This document shows positions 6,685 to 12,059 of a stretch of 12,059 bases of DNA, in pieces. Positions within the stretch are counted from its first letter, which is position 1. Every line of letters starts with the position of its first letter. The notes beneath the pieces were generated by a model. The model was not told the DNA's origin. It saw only the letters and a list, made by a program, of their open reading frames with translations, and made no database searches. The DNA lies in the NCBI GenBank assembly GCA_937914675.1, contig CALDOC010000206.1, forward strand, positions 1-12,059, in the 5' to 3' direction. The DNA is from an uncultured Sulfurimonas sp. Lineage in GTDB: Bacteria > Campylobacterota > Campylobacteria > Campylobacterales > Sulfurimonadaceae. A program made the position numbers and the translations under genes.

Positions 6685-7020
6685 ATGTTAGGTGAAAATT
6701 TTGTATATTTTTTTACAGTTCAAGGATTTTTCGTAGGCATAATTTTTGGTATACTTAAATCTTTTGACGCTGAAGGTTTATTGGTGTATACATTTTTTAT
6801 AACTACTTTTTTTTATCTTTTTTCACATATAATTATTGCGTTGTATTTTAGAACGATTACTGCAAAGGCGTACTATTTCCCAAAAGACATCCATGAAAAA
6901 GAGTTAGACAGGTTTGTTAAAGAGATTAACAAAAGAGAAAAGTTAATAGACTCGGCATGTAAGATTACAGATTTGGTGACAAAGATGAACTCTGAAGCGT
7001 ACTTGGGAAATAAATCGTGA
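6685..7020 (+). CDS. small two-helix membrane protein between flhG and fliA, function unknown
   Basis: I do not recognise a named family. The 111-residue product has two strongly hydrophobic stretches, about 6-24 and 32-55 (rich in Phe, Ile, Tyr), separated by a short polar turn KSFDAE. A charged, helix-prone tail follows from about 67 to 111 (HEKELDRFVKEINKREKLID). Counting charges, both ends probably face the cytoplasm, with the tail exposed there. The start has GGAG four bases upstream (6677-6680). The gene lies 26 bases after flhG, and its stop overlaps the fliA start. A hypothetical gene sits in the same place in Campylobacter and Helicobacter as I recall, so a role in flagellar assembly or FlhF/FlhG control is possible but unproven. 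Confidence 0.85.
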   Translation: MLGENFVYFFTVQGFFVGIIFGILKSFDAEGLLVYTFFITTFFYLFSHIIIALYFRTITAKAYYFPKDIHEKELDRFVKEINKREKLIDSACKITDLVTKMNSEAYLGNKS

Positions 7021-7703
7021 TGTCAAACGCTTATATTCAGGATATTAAACATAAAAAAGATGAATTAGCCATTCAATATCTGCCTGCTGTAAAAGCTATG
7101 GCTTTTAGGTTAAAGGAGAGGTTGCCCAGCTCTGTAGATTTTTTAGATTTATCCGCAATTGGAACGGAAGAGTTGATTAAATTGGCAAGAAAGTATGATG
7201 AGACCTTAAACGACTCTTTTTGGGGCTATGCGAAAAAAAGAGTTTATGGAGCTATGCTCGACTATCTAAGGAGCCTAGATATACTCAGTCGCGCTAGTCG
7301 TAAACTTGTTAAGCAGATAAACTTCGCCGTTGAAGAGTATCGGGTGTTTCATGATGAAGAGCCTACCGATGAGCAGTTGTCTGAGCTTTTAGATGAGAGT
7401 ATAGAGAAGGTTCATGACGCAAGGATAGCCTCAATGATTTATACCGTTATGCCGCTTCATGAACAATTGCAGGTTGGCGATGAAGGCGCCGCGTTGTTGT
7501 CGGTTGAACGAGACGAACTCATTGAAATTATAAAGACGGTATTATCGTCCTATAAAGAGAGAGAACAACTTATTATACAACTATATTATTTTGAAGAATT
7601 GACTCTTAAAGAAATTAGCGAAGTATTAAATATAACCGAATCAAGAATCTCACAAATTCATAAATCAGTCATTCAAAAAATTAGAGAAAGTATAGGAGAA
7701 TAA
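7017..7703 (+). CDS. fliA: flagellar sigma factor FliA (sigma28)
   Basis: FliA directs RNA polymerase to late flagellar genes such as flagellin and is held back by the anti-sigma factor FlgM. The 228-residue protein has a compact sigma70-like layout. Region 2 covers about 21-95, including YLPAVKAMAFRLKERLP, the DLSAIGTEELIKLARKYD segment and YAKKRVYGAMLDYLRSLD. A linker/region 3 part follows, with DEEPTDEQLSELL at 113-125. Region 4 is at about 178-226 and has a clear helix-turn-helix, TLKEISEVLNITESRISQIH (196-215). Region 1 is missing, as expected for sigma28. The start is ambiguous: GTG 7017 overlaps the previous stop (GTGA) and lies eight bases after GGGA (7005-7008), while ATG 7020 is one codon later. 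fliM follows the stop by one base. Confidence 0.94.
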   Translation: MMSNAYIQDIKHKKDELAIQYLPAVKAMAFRLKERLPSSVDFLDLSAIGTEELIKLARKYDETLNDSFWGYAKKRVYGAMLDYLRSLDILSRASRKLVKQINFAVEEYRVFHDEEPTDEQLSELLDESIEKVHDARIASMIYTVMPLHEQLQVGDEGAALLSVERDELIEIIKTVLSSYKEREQLIIQLYYFEELTLKEISEVLNITESRISQIHKSVIQKIRESIGE

Positions 7704-7704
7704 T

Positions 7705-8805
7705 ATGGCGGATATACTTTCACAAGAAGAGATAGACGCGCTGTTGGACGTCGTTGAAGACGAAGGCGACGACATCCTAGATGGAGGTGAAGATAATTTA
7801 CTTCCCCAAAAACAAGTAACGCTTTATGATTTTAAGCGTCCCAATAGAGTCTCTAAAGAACAGCTTCGCGCTTTTCGCGGCGTTCATGATAAAATGGCTA
7901 GGTCTTTAGCCTCTCAAATATCATCTATCATGCGTTCCATCGTTGAGATACAACTTCACTCGGTTGATCAAATGACTTATGGCGAGTTCTTGATGTCTCT
8001 ACCGAACCCTACAAGTTTCAACGTTTTTTCTATGAAACCATTGGAAGGCAGCGGAGTCATAGAGATAAATCCATCAATTGCGTTTCCGATGCTCGACCGT
8101 TTACTTGGTGGAAAAGGTGAACCGTTTGACGCGAGCCGTGAGTTTTCAGATATTGAGTTAAGTCTTTTTGAAACAATTTTACGGGTAATGATGAGTACTT
8201 TAAAAGAGGCTTGGGGACCAGTTATGGACATATATCCCACGATAGAGTCCAAAGAATCAAGCCCAAACGTTGTTCAAATCGTTGCGCAAAATGAGATTGT
8301 CGTTATGGTCGTTATGGAGATAATAATTGGTCATAGTTCAGGAATGATGAATATTTGTTATCCTGTTATTGCGCTAGAACCGGTGTTGCCAAAGCTTGCG
8401 AGTAGAGACTTGATGTTAAATGAAACAAGTTCAAAAAAAAGTAGAAATACCGAACTACAAGTTTTACTTGGTGGAGCGATAGTGAACGTTGAAGCTAATT
8501 TAGGCAACACGGACTTAAGCATGGCTGACGTATTGGGGCTTAAAGTTGGCGACATTCTCAGACTGGCGAGCGCGGCTGATGATATCGTAACGGTTAGCGT
8601 TGATTCTAAAGAGCGTTTTAAAGGAGAGATTGGCTTACGACGCTTTAGAAAGTCTATTCAAATAACGGAAATAATACAAACAGAAAAAGACGCCGTGAAA
8701 CGAGCCTTAGAAAGCTTTGAAAAACAAAGACAAGAGAAAAGATCTGGAGTTCAAGATATTATTAATGAAAATATATATACAAACAATAGTAATTATGAGG
8801 AGTAA
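7705..8805 (+). CDS. fliM: flagellar motor switch protein FliM
   Basis: FliM forms the middle of the cytoplasmic C-ring and binds CheY-P to change the direction of rotation. The N-terminal peptide LSQEEIDALL (5-14) is the CheY-P binding motif. An acidic linker (15-31) leads into the CheC-like middle domain (about 40-235), with RVSKEQLRAFRGVHDKMAR and the LLGGKGEP loop (133-140) that touches FliG. The C-terminal SpoA domain spans about 250-325 (ELQVLLGGAIVN, VGDILRL). After it comes a long charged tail (326-366) rich in Lys, Glu and Asn. At 366 residues it is normal or slightly long. AGGAG (7694-7698) lies six bases before the ATG. It is tightly linked with fliA upstream and fliY downstream. 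Confidence 0.96.
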   Translation: MADILSQEEIDALLDVVEDEGDDILDGGEDNLLPQKQVTLYDFKRPNRVSKEQLRAFRGVHDKMARSLASQISSIMRSIVEIQLHSVDQMTYGEFLMSLPNPTSFNVFSMKPLEGSGVIEINPSIAFPMLDRLLGGKGEPFDASREFSDIELSLFETILRVMMSTLKEAWGPVMDIYPTIESKESSPNVVQIVAQNEIVVMVVMEIIIGHSSGMMNICYPVIALEPVLPKLASRDLMLNETSSKKSRNTELQVLLGGAIVNVEANLGNTDLSMADVLGLKVGDILRLASAADDIVTVSVDSKERFKGEIGLRRFRKSIQITEIIQTEKDAVKRALESFEKQRQEKRSGVQDIINENIYTNNSNYEE

Positions 8806-8811
8806 GTAAAT

Positions 8812-9666
8812 ATGGGTTCTTTTATAAAATTATTTGAAAATGAAACGAAAGGCACCATTGAAGCGCTTATTGGAGAAGCTCCAATGATATCTTTAAAAGA
8901 GGAGCAAGAATTAAGCATTATTTCAAATATAATTCCTCCCATAGTGTTAGTAAAGTTAAAAATTACTGGTGGCGTTAACGCAAGAGCAATGGTCGCTTTG
9001 CCTCCAAGTTTATCCGCGTCGCTTTCCGATATGATGATGGGGGAAGAAGCAAGCAATAGAGAAGACGTGAGTGAAGATGACATTGACGCTACAAAAGAGA
9101 TAGTATCTAATATATTTGGCGCAATAGCAAATACGCTTTCAGCTCAAAAAGAGTTGCCCATACTCTCTTTTAACATTGAAAAGATAGAACTTATTAACGA
9201 GGACATTGAAGTTAGCCTTGAAGATTATTCCAGAATGTATATTTATAATTTTTCACTTGGAACTGTAAAATCTTTATTAATGTTTATAGTTGACGATAAG
9301 TTATACGATTCATTTTCTCCAAAACCTCAAAAAGAAAAAAGTTCCGTAAATGAGGCTAAAAGTAATTCTGAGGCAAATAGTATAAACTTAAGTAGCGAAG
9401 AGTTGCACAATATATCTCTTATTATGGATGTAAAACTTCCCGTTCGCGTTCGAATTGGCAAAAAAAGAATGCTACTTAAAGATGTGTTAAATATGGATAT
9501 AGGTTCTGTTATAGAGCTAAATCAACTTGCGAACGACCCTTTGGAGATACTTGTGGATAACCATGTTATCGCTCAAGGCGAGGTAGTCATAGTCGATGGT
9601 AACTTTGGCGTTCAAATAACGTCAATAGGAACAAAAAAAGAGCGATTAATGAAGTTGAGAGATTAG
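8812..9666 (+). CDS. fliY: flagellar motor switch protein FliY (CheC-like plus FliN domains)
   Basis: FliY takes the FliN position at the base of the C-ring, with an added CheC/CheX-like domain. In 284 residues the N-terminal part (about 1-165) is CheC-like. A low-complexity Ser/Glu/Asn/Lys linker (about 168-195) leads into the SpoA/FliN domain (about 198-278; DVKLPVRVRIGKKRMLLKDVLNMDIGSVIEL). The CheY-P phosphatase signature of CheC and Bacillus FliY needs ExxN; here the helix reads E96-IVS-N100, so the Glu is one residue out of register and catalysis is doubtful. The EIDALL-type N-terminal CheY-binding peptide of Bacillus FliY is not evident. GAGGAG (8797-8802) precedes the ATG by nine bases and overlaps the end of fliM. 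Confidence 0.92.
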   Translation: MGSFIKLFENETKGTIEALIGEAPMISLKEEQELSIISNIIPPIVLVKLKITGGVNARAMVALPPSLSASLSDMMMGEEASNREDVSEDDIDATKEIVSNIFGAIANTLSAQKELPILSFNIEKIELINEDIEVSLEDYSRMYIYNFSLGTVKSLLMFIVDDKLYDSFSPKPQKEKSSVNEAKSNSEANSINLSSEELHNISLIMDVKLPVRVRIGKKRMLLKDVLNMDIGSVIELNQLANDPLEILVDNHVIAQGEVVIVDGNFGVQITSIGTKKERLMKLRD

Positions 9667-9667
9667 C

Positions 9668-10411
9668 ATGAAAATTAAAGAGAACGCATTAACCAAAAAG
9701 TATATAAAAGATATTAAATCAGCCGACGTATGGAGCGTCTTTAAAATTATTGCCGATTTCGTAAAAGGTTTTGATGAGCTGGGTGATTTAGGACCTACTG
9801 TTACCATTTTTGGCAGCGCTAGACCAAACTCAGATGATTTTTACTATAAAGAGACAGTAAAACTCTCGTCAATGTTGGCGAAGAAAGGTTTTAACATTAT
9901 GTCAGGCGGTGGTCCAGGTATCATGGAAGCGGCTAACAAAGGAGCAAAAGAAGTTGGAGGCGTTGAATCGATAGGTTTGAACATAGATTTGGATTTTGAA
10001 CAGTTAATAAATCCATATACAACCACAAACCTAAATTTTGACTATTTTTTTTCCAGAAAAGTAATGCTTGTTAAATACTCGATGGCGTATGTGATTTTTC
10101 CTGGTGGTTATGGAACTTTAGATGAGCTTTTTGAAGCGCTTACTCTTGTTCAAACAAAAAAAGTAATTGGCGTAAAAATTTTTGTTGTAGGAGTAGAATT
10201 TTATAAGCCTCTTCTCGACTTTATAGAATTAAAACTCGTCGCAAATAAGATGATTACAATAGAAGATTTTCACTTAATAAAATTAAGTGATGATTTAGAA
10301 TGTATATGCGATGAGATTGAAGTGTCGTTAAAGACGCAAATAAAAGTTTTAGAAGACGTTGGTTTGGAAGACTCTGCATATTATAAATCACTATCTAGTT
10401 TAAAGGTGTGA
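9668..10411 (+). CDS. LOG-family nucleotide 5'-monophosphate phosphoribohydrolase (TIGR00730 type)
   Basis: This Rossmann-fold protein (247 residues) carries the LOG motifs: FGSARP (48-53), SGGGPGIMEAANKG (79-92) and PGGYGTLDELFE (145-156), with the catalytic Glu in PGGxGTxxE at E153 and Arg130 upstream. Family members hydrolyse the N-glycosidic bond of nucleoside monophosphates, releasing ribose 5-phosphate and a free base. Plant and some bacterial members act on cytokinin ribotides ('lysine decarboxylase' in older labels, which is not supported). The natural substrate here is unknown; general nucleotide turnover is likelier than cytokinin making. It starts one base after the fliY stop, with a weak GAGAG site, and ends two bases before mnmA, so it is transcribed with flagellar and tRNA-modification genes without an obvious functional link. 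Confidence 0.88.
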   Translation: MKIKENALTKKYIKDIKSADVWSVFKIIADFVKGFDELGDLGPTVTIFGSARPNSDDFYYKETVKLSSMLAKKGFNIMSGGGPGIMEAANKGAKEVGGVESIGLNIDLDFEQLINPYTTTNLNFDYFFSRKVMLVKYSMAYVIFPGGYGTLDELFEALTLVQTKKVIGVKIFVVGVEFYKPLLDFIELKLVANKMITIEDFHLIKLSDDLECICDEIEVSLKTQIKVLEDVGLEDSAYYKSLSSLKV

Positions 10412-10413
10412 AA

Positions 10414-11436
10414 ATGAAAAAGGTATTGGTTGGAATGAGTGGTGGCGTTGATTCGACTGTCACAACGCTAATGTTGCAAGAAGAGGGATATGAAGTAGAG
10501 GGTTTATATATGAAACTTCATTCAAAACCTGGGTACCATGAGATACATCAAGCTCGCGCTCAAAAAGCGGCGGATTTTTTAAATGTTAAACTTCATGTAT
10601 TGGATTTACAGGAAAACTTTAAAAAAGAGGTTTTTCAACCTTTTATAGATACTTATGAACAGGGTAAAACCCCAAATCCATGTGCTTTATGTAACAGAAC
10701 TATGAAGTTCGGTGAAATGATTAATTACGCCGATAAAATAGGAGCTGACTATTTGGCGACGGGTCATTACATCAAAACAGATGGAAAATATTTTTATCAA
10801 GCGGAAGATGATACAAAAGATCAGAGTTATTTTTTGTTTTATGTTAACAAGGAGATACTGCCAAGATTACTTTTCCCGCTAGGTTCCAAAAAAAAAGTGG
10901 CTATTAAAGAAATTGCCGCTTCTATCAAAGGTTTAGAATCTTTTTCTTCACAACCCGAATCAAGTGAAATATGTTTTGTTGAAACTACTTACACAGATCT
11001 GTTGAAAGATTACGTGTCCGTAGATAACGTAGGCGATGTTTTAGATAAAGATGGAAACATAGTGGGAGAGCATAAAGGATATATGCACTATACAATTGGT
11101 AAAAGAAAAGGTTTTAGCGTCCGTGGCGCACATGAACCTCATTTCGTATTAAGTATAGACGCTAAAAAGAATCAGATTGTAGTGGGCAAAAAAGAAGAAC
11201 TCATTTGTAATAACGTTGTACTTGATCATCTTAATATGTTTAGTGAAGAGAAAGAGTTTCAAACTACGGTTAAACTAAGATATAGAACAACGGCGGTAAA
11301 ATGTCATGTGGAAATAATAGACGACAAGGCTTACGTACAACTACAAGACAGTGTGTTTGGAGTAGCAATTGGCCAAGCTGCGGTTTTTTACGACGAAGAT
11401 AAGCTTATTGGTGGTGGTTGGATAGCTCAGGTTTAA
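10414..11436 (+). CDS. mnmA: tRNA-specific 2-thiouridylase MnmA
   Basis: MnmA (TrmU) adenylates and then thiolates U34 in the wobble position of tRNA-Glu, -Gln and -Lys, using persulfide sulfur. The 340-residue enzyme has the PP-loop GMSGGVDSTVT (7-17), TPNPCALCNRTMKFGE (86-101) with the catalytic Cys93, GADYLATGHY (110-119), DQSYFLFYV (136-144), SSEICFVE (183-190) with the persulfide Cys187, and HYTIGKRKGFSV (225-236). A beta-barrel C-terminus ends GGGWIAQV. The second Cys of NPCALC (Cys90) is extra relative to E. coli. A GTG at 10408 is in frame, but the ATG at 10414 has AAAGG (10402-10406) seven bases upstream and gives the standard MKKVLVGMSGG start. It is the last gene of the block. Confidence 0.96.
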   Translation: MKKVLVGMSGGVDSTVTTLMLQEEGYEVEGLYMKLHSKPGYHEIHQARAQKAADFLNVKLHVLDLQENFKKEVFQPFIDTYEQGKTPNPCALCNRTMKFGEMINYADKIGADYLATGHYIKTDGKYFYQAEDDTKDQSYFLFYVNKEILPRLLFPLGSKKKVAIKEIAASIKGLESFSSQPESSEICFVETTYTDLLKDYVSVDNVGDVLDKDGNIVGEHKGYMHYTIGKRKGFSVRGAHEPHFVLSIDAKKNQIVVGKKEELICNNVVLDHLNMFSEEKEFQTTVKLRYRTTAVKCHVEIIDDKAYVQLQDSVFGVAIGQAAVFYDEDKLIGGGWIAQV

Positions 11437-11547
11437 TGGCCAACTAGAAAAAAAAGAAAAAAGCATAGGTAAATCCGATGAAAAATAAAGTATCCACTCT
11501 ATGGAGCCACTTGCAAATTCAACCAAACAAGTAAGCCATCATCTTCT

Positions 11548-11569
11548 AAGGTTAATTTTCTAACTTTTT
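11548..11569 (+). terminator. weak candidate intrinsic terminator of the aroQ-mnmA operon
   Basis: AAGGTTA (11548-11554) pairs with TAACTTT (11561-11567), seven pairs including one G-U, around the six-base loop ATTTTC. The stem ends in a run of five T (11565-11569). The stem is weak and lies about 110 bases after the mnmA stop, so this is tentative. Confidence 0.3.
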
Positions 11570-11570
11570 A

Positions 11571-11603
11571 AAAAACTGATTTCAACTATTGTCTACAGTT
11601 TTT
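11571..11603. terminator. second weak hairpin downstream of mnmA
   Basis: AAAAACTG (11571-11578) and CAGTTTTT (11596-11603) are perfectly complementary over eight bases, with a 17-base loop. Flanking A and T runs on the two arms would suit termination in either direction, but the loop is large. It could equally be the edge of a lost insertion element. Confidence 0.3.
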
Positions 11604-11695
11604 GAGCTTATTTTCACTAAATTAGCATTTATTACTCCGTGCTTTATGGTTTAGGTCTGAAATTTGTAATATTTTTGTAACTTTTACTTGTAAAG

Positions 11696-11917
11696 CTAAG
11701 TTATCATCTTCAAACTTTGATGAATACAGATTGAAAGTATTCCAAACGCGAAAACAGAAGCTACTTTTGTAGCTCCTTGGTAATATATTTTATCGCATCC
11801 AAAGTCATATTTTAGATACTTGTTTACTCTTTCAACCATACCTCTTTGGTTATAGTGATGAATATCTGAGGACTCTGGTGTCAGAAGAAGATGACCATAT
11901 TGCATACAAAGAAGCAT
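11696..11917 (-). pseudogene. C-terminal remnant of a DDE-type insertion-sequence transposase
   Basis: The frame encodes 73 residues. Its core, NQRGMVERVNKYLKYDFG followed by DKIYYQGATKVASVFAFGIL, matches in style the end of DDE transposases, where 'R..VERVF..LK..fG' holds the last catalytic Glu and is followed by a hydrophobic helix. A full protein would need a few hundred more residues upstream, but a stop (TGA, 11924-11926) lies just before the first Met and the other minus-strand frames are also closed, so the front is gone. The first 15 or so residues may not belong to the original protein. I cannot assign the IS family (IS5/IS1182-like is a guess). No ribosome site or intact terminal inverted repeats are seen. 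Confidence 0.65.
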
Positions 11918-12059
11918 TCTCGATCAGGGAAGACGACAATGGCTGAGATTAAAAGAAATTGCAGGCATCGTGATGATTTTACAGCACAATTACTTGAGCA
12001 GGAGGATTGTAACCATTCAGCACCCAGCTAAAACAGGTATATAAACCTCACCCTTTAAA
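11918..12059. other. unassigned DNA at the right edge next to the transposase remnant
   Basis: Short frames on the plus strand (for example 11939-12031, 30 codons) are open but too short to call. On the minus strand 12006-12016 reads ATGGTTACAAT, identical to the sequence at the putative tRNA -10 at the left end of the window. It may be a promoter reading leftward, the edge of another mobile element, or chance. Nothing else is recognisable. Confidence 0.4.

Larger units (their letters stand above)
11437..11695. other. gene-free AT-rich stretch after mnmA
   Basis: No open frame here has a plausible protein or ribosome site on either strand. It starts with an A-rich run after the mnmA stop and contains two weak hairpins, listed separately. 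I recognise no RNA gene. Given the transposase remnant just beyond it, part of this stretch may be insertion-derived. Confidence 0.6.

Noticed and set aside
9668..10411. Lysine decarboxylase annotation often attached to this family
   Set aside because: The PGGxGTxxE motif marks LOG-type phosphoribohydrolases; no PLP-binding lysine decarboxylase features are present.
11755..11780. Palindrome AGCTAC-TTTT-GTAGCT inside the transposase remnant
   Set aside because: It falls in the coding remnant with a short stem and no T-run, so it is probably a by-product of the codons.
11939..12031. A 30-codon plus-strand open frame at the right edge
   Set aside because: It is too short, has no clear ribosome site and resembles no known small protein.
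1..12059. CRISPR arrays, toxin-antitoxin pairs, restriction or other defence genes
   Set aside because: No regularly spaced repeats were seen beyond the two-copy 13-mer, and every substantial gene belongs to a known housekeeping or flagellar family or is the small membrane protein.

Overview
The window looks like chromosomal core sequence from a Campylobacterota (epsilonproteobacterial) organism, most likely a free-living Sulfurimonas- or Arcobacter-like lineage. The case rests on gene order and protein features. The run aroQ-folK-flhF-flhG-(small membrane protein)-fliA-fliM-fliY matches, as I recall it, the order in Campylobacter and Helicobacter. FolK has the N-terminal extension seen in that group, the rotor protein is FliY-type rather than a short FliN, and there is a futalosine-pathway deaminase. 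The DNA is AT-rich throughout, and codon use looks even from gene to gene. I identified everything by reading the sequence, without database searches.

Layout. (1) 1-45: the 5' part of a CAU-anticodon tRNA gene on the minus strand, running off the left edge. (2) 46-223: AT-rich divergent intergenic DNA with an exact 13-bp tandem duplication and a sigma70-type -10 for the chaperonin operon. (3) 224-2120: groES and groEL, separated by only a few bases. (4) 2132-2163: a strong symmetrical hairpin serving as terminator for both groEL and the convergent gene. (5) 2150-3367, minus strand: an amidohydrolase best read as 6-aminodeoxyfutalosine deaminase (menaquinone synthesis). (6) 3368-3540: a divergent promoter region with two dyad sequences. 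(7) 3541-11436: ten same-strand genes, with gaps of 26 bases or less and several stop/start overlaps. They are aroQ, folK, flhF, flhG, a two-helix membrane protein, fliA, fliM, fliY, a LOG-family nucleotide phosphoribohydrolase and mnmA. (8) 11437-12059: gene-poor DNA with weak hairpins and a 5'-truncated transposase remnant on the minus strand.

How the genes work together. The middle of the long operon is a flagellar control module. FlhF (SRP-type GTPase) and FlhG (MinD-like ATPase) set the place and number of polar flagella. FliA is sigma28 for late flagellar genes. FliM and FliY form the rotor switch that receives CheY-P. Housekeeping genes flank this module: shikimate and folate synthesis upstream, nucleotide turnover and tRNA 2-thiolation downstream. 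Overlapping starts and stops suggest that much of the block is translationally coupled.

I see no previously undescribed defence, mobile or biosynthetic system. The less ordinary points are the terminator that contains a stop codon, the paired dyads between two divergent promoters, the tandem repeat upstream of groES, the displaced phosphatase motif in FliY, the conserved-position small membrane protein of unknown function, and the insertion-sequence scar at the right end.
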